Part shown: positions 18,141 through 27,229 of the stretch, in pieces | How the letters are laid out: each line of letters begins with the position of its first letter | How positions within the stretch are numbered: position 1 is the first letter of the stretch | Assembly (NCBI RefSeq): GCF_003990975.1 | Contig: NZ_RZJR01000006.1 | Span: 124,001-188,000, forward strand | Length of the DNA stretch: 64,000 nucleotides | Origin: Cohnella sp. AR92 | GTDB taxonomy: Bacteria > Bacillota > Bacilli > Paenibacillales > Paenibacillaceae | Direction of reading: 5' to 3' | The notes under the pieces: generated by a model | Told to the model about the DNA's origin: nothing | Seen by the model: the letters and a program-made list of their open reading frames with translations, nothing else | Database searches by the model: none | Position numbers and translations under genes: made by a program

Positions 18141-19218
18141 TGGTGTGGCGCCCTCCTTTTCGAGTCGATATCCGAATTAGCACAAAGAGAAGCAGCAATA
18201 TCGCCATCAGGCAACAGAACGCAATCGGGAAGTAATAGGTCCTCAGAAAATAAAGGAAGACGTTGTCGGGCAGCTTGATGGAGATGCTGACGGCAAGCAA
18301 ACCCGAGATCGAAGGGAGCACCCACTTTTTGCTTTTGCCGGTCATGTCCGATATGAGAAAAAGCGCCAATCCGATTCGTATAAAAGCACCGCTTAACCAT
18401 TGGAAGATCGACAGGAAGTCCACGTGCTCGATATAACTGCCGATCTTGACGATTCGCCATTCCTCGAACGCCGGGAAACGAAGCAATGCTCCTTCCGTCG
18501 GACCGAATTCCGCCAATGCGCCCATGACCGGACCGATCGTAAGTCCCGCCAGAAGGAAGCCGAGAATAATGACGTTGCGCTTGCGCAGGGGACGGGCGAA
18601 ATAGTGCTGAAGTAAAAAGAGAAAGATCAGCTCCAGGAAGCTTGCCCCTATGTAAAATACGCCTTTCCACATCGGCATGGCTCCATATTCGAACGCCGGA
18701 AACAGCGCCGTGTAGTCTTTGCGAGGGAAGTTGAAGGTCATGACGAACTCGCCGAACAAGACGACAAGCGGCAGCAGAATGGCGGAGGAGTACGCAATGG
18801 TCCGAATGCCGCTGCTTGCCAGGTAATAACAGACGCCGATGAAGCTGAACGTAACGACGATCATGGGCGTCTGGGGAAGGAAGGATTCATTGATCCATAT
18901 CACCATGTCTTTGCCTGTTATATAAGCAGTCATGAAGAGAACGATAGCGCCGATGGCTCCGATGAGAATGGACAGCCACTTGCCGTAGCGTTGACCCACC
19001 CAAGAGAGGAAGGGGCGATCCGTCCCCGTCCGCTGAATAATGGAGGCAATCATATAGAAAAAAGGGATGAACAAAAACGCGGCCACCAGAACGGACAGCC
19101 ACGCATCCCGATGGGATACATCGAGAAGAATGGGAATGATGATGACATGATTGTTCAACCCGATAGAGAGAAGGACAATGAAGGCGATCTGCAGGAACGT
19201 GAATTGAGGCTTCGGCAA
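18130..19218 (-). CDS. spore germination protein, GerB family (first gene of second receptor operon)
   Basis: 362 residues from TTG 19218, beginning LPKPQFTFLQIAFIV, with AGGGGG nine bases upstream. This gives the standard length for the family. The open frame extends 71 residues further to 19431, but that part is polar, lacks a better ribosome site and is not typical of GerB proteins. About ten membrane helices are expected. It leads the B-A-C-C' operon and is divergent from the OsmC gene. Confidence 0.88.
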   Translation of the reverse strand: MPKPQFTFLQIAFIVLLSIGLNNHVIIIPILLDVSHRDAWLSVLVAAFLFIPFFYMIASIIQRTGTDRPFLSWVGQRYGKWLSILIGAIGAIVLFMTAYITGKDMVIWINESFLPQTPMIVVTFSFIGVCYYLASSGIRTIAYSSAILLPLVVLFGEFVMTFNFPRKDYTALFPAFEYGAMPMWKGVFYIGASFLELIFLFLLQHYFARPLRKRNVIILGFLLAGLTIGPVMGALAEFGPTEGALLRFPAFEEWRIVKIGSYIEHVDFLSIFQWLSGAFIRIGLALFLISDMTGKSKKWVLPSISGLLAVSISIKLPDNVFLYFLRTYYFPIAFCCLMAILLLLFVLIRISTRKGGRHTNAS

Positions 19219-19473
19219 GGTTGGTTTCCCCCTAGAATCTGACAAGCGATTCAGATACATTCTAGCCCTATTCGGAAGCGGGTAAACCATCGCAGAAGGG
19301 GTGGGATCGTCGAAGAGCAAACCCGAAGGAATCTTATGCTCCTGATTCGAATTTTGTATGTCCATATTGGATTTTTCTATTATCCTCAGCCATCGCGGGT
19401 AGCCTATAGTAGAAATGCCGACATCTTGCATATGATATGTATGAATTAATTATCGAAAGGAGATCAACCGCAT

Positions 19474-20019
19474 ATGTCCACATTAACTGAATATTTACGG
19501 CAAAAGAGAGAAGCGCTGCTCGCTCGCAGAGAACATGCCGAGAAAAATCCCATCCAATCCGGCAACTTAATCGGAGCGAAAGTCAGAGTGGCGGGAAGAA
19601 GCGGCGTCCGTGAGATTCGGATCCGCGACTTTCAAGTCATCAGCGACAGCCCGCCGGATTTTGCGGGTTACAATCTCGGGCCATCCTCGCCGGAGCTTCA
19701 GCTTGGGGTGCTCGGCAGCTGCATTTCGCATATAGCGTTAATTCAAGCTGCCGATCTGCAAATTTCTCTTCAATCGCTGGAAGTCGAGGTCAACGGCGAA
19801 ATGCATCCTTTGGCGGGTCGCCCGGGTTATGAAGGCGTACCGATCTATCCCCACAACATCCGCTATAAGCTGATAGTAGAATCGGATGAATCTCAGGAAA
19901 CTCTTGAAGCATTCCTTGATTCGATTGAGAGGGTGTGCCCGATCTTTAATCTCTTGCGTAATCCCCAGCACATTCAGGGCGAGCTCGTAACGATCCGCTC
20001 CAACGCCAATCCGGTGTAA
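19474..20019 (+). CDS. OsmC-family protein
   Basis: 181 residues. The two redox cysteines expected for OsmC/Ohr proteins are present, in LGVLGSCISHIALIQAADL and ERVCPIFNLLRN. Such proteins reduce organic or fatty-acid peroxides. ATG follows GAAAGGAGATC. It lies 23 bases before an MFS gene and is probably cotranscribed. The spacer shared with the divergent ger operon is AT-rich, but I could not assign a convincing promoter. Confidence 0.85.
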   Translation: MSTLTEYLRQKREALLARREHAEKNPIQSGNLIGAKVRVAGRSGVREIRIRDFQVISDSPPDFAGYNLGPSSPELQLGVLGSCISHIALIQAADLQISLQSLEVEVNGEMHPLAGRPGYEGVPIYPHNIRYKLIVESDESQETLEAFLDSIERVCPIFNLLRNPQHIQGELVTIRSNANPV

Positions 20020-20042
20020 CTACGATACGGAGGACCGGCGAA

Positions 20043-21236
20043 TTGCCGCACTGGAAACGCAATTTATATATACTCTGGCTCGGACTCTTTTTTAATCATA
20101 TGGCCTACACGCTGTCCGTTCCGTTCTTCCCCTTGTTCCTGCAGAAGGATCTGGGGATCCGCGGCGGGCTGGAAGCCTGGTCGGGCATCTCTATCTCCAT
20201 CAGCTTCTTGATCAGCAGCCTTTGCGCTCCTTTCTGGGGGTCGCTCGCGGACAAGTACGGCAGCAAGTCGATGCTGATCCGTTCCGGCCTTGGACTTGCA
20301 GCCGCGCATCTGGCCAACTATTTTGTCCACGATCCGTTTGTCTTCATCCTGGTGCGGATATTCCAAGGACTTATGGCTGGCTTCAGTCCCGCCTCCATCG
20401 CGTTGGTCGGAACGAATACGCCGGAGAAGCATGTCGGCTACGCGCTGGGCGTCATCTCTACATCAACCGCCGCAGGCGGCATTCTAGGACCGCTGGCCGG
20501 GGGAATCTTGAGCCATTGGGTCGGACTTCGCGGCTGCTTCGTAGCGTCTGCGGTCATCACTCTATTCTCCGCCCTCATCGTCATGGGAGTCAAAGAGGTC
20601 CATAAGCATAACGAGGGATTAAAAACGAACGTCTTGCAAGATTTGAAGAGAGCCGCGGCCAACCGCCGACTCTTTCATCTCTACGGGCTTAGTCTGCTCG
20701 TTTCGACTTCGGTGTTGATTCTCGAACCGCTGTTGACGCTTTATGTCGTTCAGCTAGGCGGCAGCGTTCAGAACGCTACTCTCAGCTCGGGCATCGTCTT
20801 CTCGGCGGTTGGCGCGGCAACGGTGATCATGGGATCGCGGTGGGGGAAAATAGGAGGTAGAATCGGTTACGAGAAAACGCTGTTGATCGGTTTAATAGGC
20901 GGGGGAATCGGCAATCTCCTGCAGCTCGTTGCGCCTAATCTCTACGCATTCGGGATATTGCGGTTCGGTTACGGTCTTTTCTTTGCTGCCGTCTACCCGG
21001 CGCTCAATGCTCTTATTATCCAGCATACGGAGCCGGATTTCCGAGGAAGAGCCGTCAGTTTAAGCCAATCCGCGAATCAGCTCGGAATCGTGATCGGACC
21101 GCTGGCCGGCGGTTTTATCGGCGGTTGGATCGGCATCCCATTCGTATTTCTGCTTACGGGAATCGCGCTGCTTGGTTCGTCTTGGGGCATCCGCAGCTTT
21201 GTAGCCGGGAAAGGGGAAGCAGTCGAATTTGAATGA
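20043..21236 (+). CDS. MFS multidrug-type transporter
   Basis: 397 residues, TTG start 9 bases after GGAGG. Twelve helices are expected. MFS loop motif GSLADKYGSKSMLIR follows helix 2 and GVISTSTAAGGILGPLAGG marks a drug/H+ antiporter-like helix 5. Probably in one transcript with the OsmC gene; a terminator follows. Substrate unknown. Confidence 0.87.
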   Translation: MPHWKRNLYILWLGLFFNHMAYTLSVPFFPLFLQKDLGIRGGLEAWSGISISISFLISSLCAPFWGSLADKYGSKSMLIRSGLGLAAAHLANYFVHDPFVFILVRIFQGLMAGFSPASIALVGTNTPEKHVGYALGVISTSTAAGGILGPLAGGILSHWVGLRGCFVASAVITLFSALIVMGVKEVHKHNEGLKTNVLQDLKRAAANRRLFHLYGLSLLVSTSVLILEPLLTLYVVQLGGSVQNATLSSGIVFSAVGAATVIMGSRWGKIGGRIGYEKTLLIGLIGGGIGNLLQLVAPNLYAFGILRFGYGLFFAAVYPALNALIIQHTEPDFRGRAVSLSQSANQLGIVIGPLAGGFIGGWIGIPFVFLLTGIALLGSSWGIRSFVAGKGEAVEFE

Positions 21237-21237
21237 A

Positions 21238-21281
21238 GAACCGCCTCGGGACCCAAAATCCTGCACGGCGGTTCTTTTTTT
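21238..21281 (+). terminator. rho-independent terminator
   Basis: GAACCGCC and GGCGGTTC arms separated by 21 bases, then a run of T residues, after the MFS gene. Confidence 0.8.
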
Positions 21282-21327
21282 CTGCGGCTTTCTATGGCAT
21301 CATCAGAATAGACGGAGGCGGTAAAGG

Positions 21328-22815
21328 ATGTTCCAGGATTTTAAGCTCGCCCATGACCGGCCGGTCGCGATTCAAGCCAAAGAATACCTCAAGCGTTTGA
21401 TAATCAAAGGGGCGTTGCAGTCGGGTCAGAAGCTGCCTTCCACCCGGGAGATGAGCAGCCTTCTCGGGATAAGCCGCAATACCGTCATTGCCGCTTATGA
21501 AGGGCTGCAGGACGACGGATTCGCTTATGCGATTCCCGGCAAGGGAAGCTATGTCGCAGCTGCGATTGCCGGACAGACGGATGCGAATGACGGGTGGAAC
21601 GACGGCATTGCTTCCTGCCGGATCGACTGGAAGGCCAAATTTAACGAGTATACGGTCTCGGCCTCAACGCTGGATACGATGAAACGGGGGATCCACGCCC
21701 CTAAAGATGCGATATCGTTCACCAGCATCGCTCCGGATGAGCATCTGTTCGATCTGGGAGATGTCAAACGGGCTTTCCTCGACCGAATGGCGATCGAAGG
21801 CCAGGTGCTTCTCAATTACGGATATGCCAAGGGCTATAAGCCGCTGATCGACTATCTGATGCAATATATGGAGAACAAGGGCGCCGATACCCGCGGCAAG
21901 GATATGCTGATCACCTCCGGGTTTACGGAGGGCTTCGACTTGGTCTTGTCGGCCTTGCGGCCAACGACCCGCCAAGGCAGAGCGATCTGCGAGAATCCGA
22001 CCCACCATACCGCGATCAAGAATCTGAAGCTTCATGGATTCGAGCTGACCGGCGTTCCCATGAAGCCGGACGGAATGGATATGGAGCGGCTCGAGGAGAT
22101 CCTGCGCACGGAGAGCTTCGATCTGGCCTATCTCGTTCCTTCCTATCACAATCCGACGGGCATCGTGATGTCCCCGGCCAAGAGAAGCGCCGCGATGAGC
22201 TTGCTTGCCCGTTATCAAGTTCCGGTAATCGAGGACGGCTTCAATGAGGAGCTGCGCTATTCGGGAGCTCATATTGCCCCCTTAATCGCGACGGCTGGGC
22301 AGGGGAACGGCGTGATTTATATCGGAAGCTTCTCCAAGGTGCTGTTCCCCGGCTTGCGGGTAGGCTGGGTGTTCGGCGATCATGAGCTGATTAGCGCCCT
22401 GGAGAGCATGAAGCGCGCGCGCACCATTCATACCTCCACCATCGACCAATCCATTCTGTACCAGTACCTGTTAAACGGCAACTTCGATAAATACGTCCGA
22501 AAAGCACGCATGGAGTATAAGCGCAAGTTCGAGGTGACCAAAAAGTGCTGCGAAGTCCATATTCCGAATGCGCAGCTAACCGGCGACGGTGGCTTGCATG
22601 TGTTCCTCGCCTTCCCGACAGGGGCAGATACGCGGCGGCTGTTGGAAGCATGCTCGGAGAAAGGCGTTATCTTCACGCCCGGCGACCGATTTTTCGTTCG
22701 CGAAGGGGAAGGAACGAACACGCTCCGGCTTGGCTTCTCAAGAGTGACGGACGAGAATATCGAACGGGGCATTCGAATCATCGGCGAGCAAGCGCGCAGC
22801 TTGTTTCATTCTTAA
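21328..22815 (+). CDS. MocR-family regulator (GntR helix-turn-helix fused to aminotransferase), DdlR-like
   Basis: 495 residues. An N-terminal GntR winged helix (LPSTREMSSLLGISRNTVIAAYE) is followed by a fold-type I aminotransferase domain with the PLP lysine in IGSFSKVLFPGLRVGW. MocR proteins bind PLP and sense amino acids or vitamers. The D-Ala-D-Ala ligase gene begins 17 bases after its stop. A MocR regulator of ddl (DdlR) is known in Brevibacillus, so control of cell-wall D-Ala-D-Ala synthesis is a good inference. Confidence 0.88.
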   Translation: MFQDFKLAHDRPVAIQAKEYLKRLIIKGALQSGQKLPSTREMSSLLGISRNTVIAAYEGLQDDGFAYAIPGKGSYVAAAIAGQTDANDGWNDGIASCRIDWKAKFNEYTVSASTLDTMKRGIHAPKDAISFTSIAPDEHLFDLGDVKRAFLDRMAIEGQVLLNYGYAKGYKPLIDYLMQYMENKGADTRGKDMLITSGFTEGFDLVLSALRPTTRQGRAICENPTHHTAIKNLKLHGFELTGVPMKPDGMDMERLEEILRTESFDLAYLVPSYHNPTGIVMSPAKRSAAMSLLARYQVPVIEDGFNEELRYSGAHIAPLIATAGQGNGVIYIGSFSKVLFPGLRVGWVFGDHELISALESMKRARTIHTSTIDQSILYQYLLNGNFDKYVRKARMEYKRKFEVTKKCCEVHIPNAQLTGDGGLHVFLAFPTGADTRRLLEACSEKGVIFTPGDRFFVREGEGTNTLRLGFSRVTDENIERGIRIIGEQARSLFHS

Positions 22816-22832
22816 ACAAACGAGGGATCGAC

Positions 22833-23765
22833 ATGAAGATAGGCGTTATCATGGGAGGCATCTCCTCCGAACGAGAGATTTCCCTGCAGACGGGCAACGA
22901 GATGATCCGCCATCTGGAACAAAGTCGTTATACGGCCATTCCTATCGTGATCGATCGGAGATCGGATCTTATCGAGCAAGTCCGGCAGGCGGGCATCGAT
23001 CTCGCGCTACTGGCGCTCCATGGGCAATTCGGCGAAGACGGAACGGTGCAGGGATGCCTGGAGACGCTTGGCATTCCATATACCGGAAGCGGAATTCTGG
23101 CAAGCAGCTTATGCATGAATAAGCAGCTGTCCAAGATGCTGTTGAAGGCAGCGGGAGTCTGGGTTCCTTCCGGCCTCGTCTGGCATGGGATGGACGATTA
23201 TGATCCGCAGGCGGTCGAGCGGATCGGATATCCGGTTATCGTCAAGCCCAACACGGGAGGCTCCAGCATCGGCGTTCAATTGGTACGTCAAGAGAAGGAG
23301 CTCTTGGCGGCGGTACAGGAGGCTTTCGCCATGGATCGGACGATCCTGATCGAGTCTTATGTGAACGGAACGGAAATTACCTGTTCGATCCTCGATGGCG
23401 AGGTCCTGCCGATTATCGGCATTCAAGCCGCACGCTCGGATTGGTTCGACTTCCAATCGAAGTATGAGGACGGCGGCGCGGATGAGAAGGTGATTCCGCT
23501 TCCTTCGGAGATGGAGCGCCGCGTTCGCGAGGCTGCGCTGGCCAGCTATCGGCTTCTGCAATGCAAGGTGTATGCGCGGATCGATATGATCCTAAGCCAA
23601 GATGGACCGTACGTGCTGGAAGTCAACACGCTGCCGGGAATGACCGCGAACAGCCTGCTTCCGAAGAGCGCGGCCGCCGCAGGCATCGCCTTCCCGCAGC
23701 TGCTCGAACGGATCATGGATGTCTCGCTCCTAGAACGAATGAAGGAATGGGGAACGAACAGCTAA
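22833..23765 (+). CDS. ddl: D-alanine--D-alanine ligase
   Basis: 310 residues, ATP-grasp fold. It joins two D-alanines for peptidoglycan precursor synthesis in the cytoplasm. Visible motifs are MGGISSEREISLQTG at the N-terminus, the glycine-rich loop KPNTGGSSIGVQLV and the C-terminal EVNTLPGMTANSLLPKSAAA. The real start is ATG 22833 after CGAGGG; the longer open frame upstream lies in the MocR gene. It forms an operon with that regulator and ends at a strong bidirectional terminator. Confidence 0.93.
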   Translation: MKIGVIMGGISSEREISLQTGNEMIRHLEQSRYTAIPIVIDRRSDLIEQVRQAGIDLALLALHGQFGEDGTVQGCLETLGIPYTGSGILASSLCMNKQLSKMLLKAAGVWVPSGLVWHGMDDYDPQAVERIGYPVIVKPNTGGSSIGVQLVRQEKELLAAVQEAFAMDRTILIESYVNGTEITCSILDGEVLPIIGIQAARSDWFDFQSKYEDGGADEKVIPLPSEMERRVREAALASYRLLQCKVYARIDMILSQDGPYVLEVNTLPGMTANSLLPKSAAAAGIAFPQLLERIMDVSLLERMKEWGTNS

Positions 23766-23769
23766 GCCT

Positions 23770-23813
23770 AAACAGAAAGTCCAGGCAGGGAATCCTGCCT
23801 GGACTTTCTGTTT
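23770..23813. terminator. bidirectional terminator
   Basis: A 20-base perfect stem (arms 23770-23789 and 23794-23813) with GAAT loop, A-rich on one side and T-rich on the other. It separates convergent ddl and the ytxJ-like gene. Confidence 0.92.
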
Positions 23814-23823
23814 GGATCGGATA

Positions 23824-24162
23824 TTAGTCGAGCACGGCCGAAATATGGGCTTTGGTAACCGACCAGTGAGTCGCGCTCCAGTATTTGGCTTTGTCCTTGA
23901 TGTAGATGATCTGCGGGGACTCGTGCTTGACGTTCAGGTCTTCGGCAATCTGATTCGAGATCGGACGGGACTCGATAACCTTGACCAGCGTATAGTCGAC
24001 GTCTTGGTTCGGAGCGCCCTTCAAGTATTCCTCGTATTCGTGAAGCGCATTGGCGCTTACGGGACAAGTGGTGCTGTGCTTCAGAATAACCTGCCCGCGC
24101 TCAGCCGATTTAGCAACAAGGTCGTTCCACTCTTCTAGGGTCGAGATTTCTCTCCAGGACAT
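23824..24162 (-). CDS. ytxJ: YtxJ-family bacillithiol-system protein (BrxC-like bacilliredoxin)
   Basis: 112 residues with a thioredoxin-like fold. The active site is monothiol TCPVS in ILKHSTTCPVSANALHEYEEY, as in the YtxJ/BrxC family that removes bacillithiol from S-bacillithiolated proteins. Later it shows the cis-proline region HESPQIIYIKD. Monocistronic and divergent from an MFS gene. This is good evidence that the host makes bacillithiol. Confidence 0.9.
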   Translation of the reverse strand: MSWREISTLEEWNDLVAKSAERGQVILKHSTTCPVSANALHEYEEYLKGAPNQDVDYTLVKVIESRPISNQIAEDLNVKHESPQIIYIKDKAKYWSATHWSVTKAHISAVLD

Positions 24163-24224
24163 TCGGATTCCTTCTTTCTTCGATTCGTTATACGTCTCTT
24201 GAATGAATGAATTGTATCATAACT

Positions 24225-24252
24225 AGCAATTATTGCTCAACTTCCGAGCAAT
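24225..24252. promoter_or_regulatory. overlapping AGCAAT palindromes in the ytxJ/MFS divergent spacer
   Basis: AGCAAT-T-ATTGCT (24225-24237) overlaps ATTGCTC-N7-GAGCAAT (24232-24252). Three copies of the same half-site in 28 bases within a divergent intergenic region look like an operator. The binding protein is unknown. Confidence 0.5.
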
Positions 24253-24316
24253 TATCGGAATTACGCGGGGAACGGATTCCGATAGAATGGGTTCAAAAAA
24301 CGAAAAGGTGATCTTC

Positions 24317-25534
24317 GTGACCCAACCCGCCATGACCGTGACGGCCAGGCAAACGGCCAATACCATCCTCTTCGGCGTCAGCCTTGCCCATCTGCTGAAT
24401 GACGCCATGCAGAACGCCGTTCCGGCCGTATTCCCCATTTTCCAGAAGTCCTTGCAGCTCAGCTATGCCGAGATCGGCTGGGTCGCCTTCACGCTGAACG
24501 TAACGGCTTCCATCCTGCAGCCGCTGATCGGCACTTATACCGATCGCAGGCCCATGCCTCTTCTGCTTCCTCTTGGAATGGTATTCACTCTGCTCGGCAT
24601 GGTCGGATTGGCCTTTTCCCCCGGGCTGGCTATGCTCCTTCTGTCGGCAGCGCTCGTCGGAATCGGCTCTTCGGTGCTGCACCCGGAATCGTCGCGCGTC
24701 GCCCATCTGGTCGCCGGCAAGGGGAGAGGGCTTGCTCAATCCGTATTCCAAGTAGGAGGCAATACGGGCCAAGCGTTCGCGCCGCTGATGGTCGCTCTTA
24801 TCATTACTCCGCTAGGACAGCATGGGTTCCTGTGGTTTACGATCCTTGCCGTCCTAGGCATTCTTATCCAATCGTATATCGCCAAGTGGTACGGCGGCCA
24901 TATGCGGATGCGTTCCATCGCGGCCAAGGAAAGTCCCGTCGCTCCGATGGCCGCGTCGCCGTTCTCCCGCGGCTTCGTTATTTACGTGCTTGGCATTCTG
25001 GTCGTGCTGCTGTTCTCGAAATTCGTCTATCTGGCCAGCATGACGGGGTATTATTCGTTCTTCTTCATGGAGAAGTACCATTTATCGCTTGAGAGGGCTC
25101 AGGTATCCCTGTTTGCGCTTCAATTCGCGGGCATGCTCGGAACGCTGCTCGGCGGACCGCTCGCCGACAGGTTCGGCCGGAAGAAGATCATCTGGTTCTC
25201 CATCTTCGGCACGGCGCCATTCTCCTTGCTGCTGCCCTACGCCGGCCCGGTTGGATCGGTCCTGCTCTGCTTGGCGATCGGCGCCATCCTGATGTCCGGC
25301 TTCTCGGTCATCATCGTCTATGCCCAGGAGATGCTTCCCGGCCGGGTAGGCATGATCTCCGGCCTGTTCTTCGGACTCTCCTTCGGCCTTGGGGGGCTTG
25401 GTTCGGTCGTTCTCGGCTCGCTCATCGATCATACCGGCGTCGACTTCATGATCAAGGCGTGCGCGTTCTTGCCGCTGCTCGGCGTCTCCGCGTTCCTGCT
25501 TCCCAAGGATTCGAGAATCATGCGAGAGTCTTAA
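24317..25534 (+). CDS. MFS transporter, fosmidomycin-resistance (Fsr)-like
   Basis: 405 residues from GTG 24317, which follows AAAAGGTGAT; the open frame starts earlier at 24233 but without a ribosome site. It begins VTQPAMTVTARQTANTIL. Recognised by SLAHLLNDAMQNAVPAVFP and the conserved VLHPESSRVAHLVAGKGRGLAQS, typical of Fsr-type exporters. About 12 helices. It exports an unidentified small molecule. Confidence 0.83.
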   Translation: MTQPAMTVTARQTANTILFGVSLAHLLNDAMQNAVPAVFPIFQKSLQLSYAEIGWVAFTLNVTASILQPLIGTYTDRRPMPLLLPLGMVFTLLGMVGLAFSPGLAMLLLSAALVGIGSSVLHPESSRVAHLVAGKGRGLAQSVFQVGGNTGQAFAPLMVALIITPLGQHGFLWFTILAVLGILIQSYIAKWYGGHMRMRSIAAKESPVAPMAASPFSRGFVIYVLGILVVLLFSKFVYLASMTGYYSFFFMEKYHLSLERAQVSLFALQFAGMLGTLLGGPLADRFGRKKIIWFSIFGTAPFSLLLPYAGPVGSVLLCLAIGAILMSGFSVIIVYAQEMLPGRVGMISGLFFGLSFGLGGLGSVVLGSLIDHTGVDFMIKACAFLPLLGVSAFLLPKDSRIMRES

Positions 25535-25581
25535 TCATAGCGCTAATAATTGAAAATAAAGGCACAACATCCCATATTATG

Positions 25582-25603
25582 CTATTATCCAGTTAGATAA
25601 TAG
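25582..25603 (+). promoter_or_regulatory. inverted repeat before the amidase gene
   Basis: CTATTATC-N6-GATAATAG ends just before the AAAAGGGG ribosome site. It may be an operator over the transcription start or a 5' leader hairpin. A TTGAAA (25550) and TATTAT (25575) pair with an over-long 19-base spacing lies upstream. Confidence 0.5.
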
Positions 25604-25624
25604 AAAAGGGGACTGATTCACCTT

Positions 25625-27109
25625 ATGCAAAGAACGATCAATGATAGCCTAATAGAGGCCGATATCGATTCGCTGCAAGCAGCCATGGAGGCAGGCTCGC
25701 TGACGTCGGCGGCAATCGTGCGCTGGTATATCGAGCGAATCGATCGAATGAATCCGAAGCTGCGGGCGGTGCTGGAGGTTAATCCGGACGCGCTTAAGAT
25801 TGCGGAAGAGCTGGACAAGGAGCGTCTGGAACGCGGCGCCCGCGGTCCGCTTCACGGCATTCCGATCCTGCTCAAGGACAACCTCGATACGGGGGACCGC
25901 ATGCACACGAGCGCCGGTTCGGTCGCCCTTGCGGAGCATTTCGCCCCGAAGGACTCGGCCGTGGCCGCTCAATTAAGAGCGGCAGGCGCCGTGTTCCTGG
26001 GCAAGGCGAACATGACGGAATGGGCGAACTTCATGTCGAACGAGATGTGGGCGGGGTATAGCTCCCGAGGCGGCCTGACGCTGAATCCTTACGGCCCCGG
26101 CGAGCTGTTCGTCGGCGGGTCGAGCTCGGGTCCCGCCGTGGCGGTTGCCGCGAATCTGTGCGCGGCCGCCATCGGAACGGAGACTTCGGGTTCGATCATC
26201 AGCCCGTCTTCGCAGAACAGCATCGTCGGCCTCAAACCGACGATCGGGCTTGTCAGCCGCACGGGCATCATTCCGATTACCCAGAGCCAGGATTCCGCCG
26301 GCCCGATGACGCGCACGGTCCGGGATGCCGCGATTCTACTCGGCGCCATGACGGCGTTGGATCCGGCTGATAAAGCCATGCAAGAAGAGAAGAGAACCGC
26401 GCATCCGGATTATACGGCGTTCTTGGACCCGAACGGTCTCCAAGGGGCAAGGATCGGGGTGCCGAGGCATTATTACGGCGGATTGGACGAAGCGCGCGCG
26501 AGGATTATCGAGCAGGCGATCTTGCTGTGCAAGGAACGCGGCGCAACTATCGTCGACCCGGTAACCCTGCCTTGCGAATCCGCGAGATGGGATTGGACGG
26601 TCATGCATTACGAATTCAAGAAGGGGCTCAACGATTATCTCGCGCAAGCGGGGGAGGGACCCTTCGTACGGACGCTGGATGAGCTCATCGCCTATAACGA
26701 GGAGAACAAGGAGGCCGCGTTAAAATACGGGCAAGACGTGCTGATCTGGGCTAACGGGACAAGCGGGACTTTATCCGAGTCCGAATATGCCGAGAGCTTG
26801 CGACTCAACCTGGAATGGTCACGGAACCAGGGCATCGACCATGCTCTCCGCGAACATAACCTTGACGCGCTGATCTTCCTCGGCAACGAAGACGGGCTCG
26901 ACATATCCGCCCGAGCGGGCTATCCGGTCATTACCGTACCCGGCGGGTATGCGGAAACGGGAATTATCGCCGAAGGCGGCTATATTACCAAAGGACCCCA
27001 AGGCATTACTTTCGTCGGAACGGCCTACAGCGAACCGGTCTTATTCCGGCTGGCTTACGCTTTCGAACAGGCCAGCCTAGCCCGCTTGGTGCCGGACGAA
27101 GCGATCTAG
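25625..27109 (+). CDS. amidase (amidase-signature family)
   Basis: 494 residues. The Ser-cisSer-Lys triad of the family is visible: Lys in [14 protein letters not shown], and the serine-rich signature [19 protein letters not shown] followed by GTETSGSI. The family hydrolyses amides; GatA is excluded by the sequence pattern and the lack of gatB/gatC nearby. Monocistronic. Specific substrate unknown. Confidence 0.9.
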   Translation: MQRTINDSLIEADIDSLQAAMEAGSLTSAAIVRWYIERIDRMNPKLRAVLEVNPDALKIAEELDKERLERGARGPLHGIPILLKDNLDTGDRMHTSAGSVALAEHFAPKDSAVAAQLRAAGAVFLGKANMTEWANFMSNEMWAGYSSRGGLTLNPYGPGELFVGGSSSGPAVAVAANLCAAAIGTETSGSIISPSSQNSIVGLKPTIGLVSRTGIIPITQSQDSAGPMTRTVRDAAILLGAMTALDPADKAMQEEKRTAHPDYTAFLDPNGLQGARIGVPRHYYGGLDEARARIIEQAILLCKERGATIVDPVTLPCESARWDWTVMHYEFKKGLNDYLAQAGEGPFVRTLDELIAYNEENKEAALKYGQDVLIWANGTSGTLSESEYAESLRLNLEWSRNQGIDHALREHNLDALIFLGNEDGLDISARAGYPVITVPGGYAETGIIAEGGYITKGPQGITFVGTAYSEPVLFRLAYAFEQASLARLVPDEAI

Positions 27110-27229
27110 CATCCATGGGCATATCAAGAGAAATAGGCCTGTTGATCCGCATTCCAAAGCTTATAGACGAATAGAGGAAAAATAAGTAAACTATCTCTGG
27201 ACGATAAATTAAGCGGATGGAGTGGAACC

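Noticed and set aside
25625-27109. GatA (tRNA amidotransferase) as identity of the amidase
   Set aside because: No gatB/gatC nearby and the sequence pattern outside the signature is unlike GatA.
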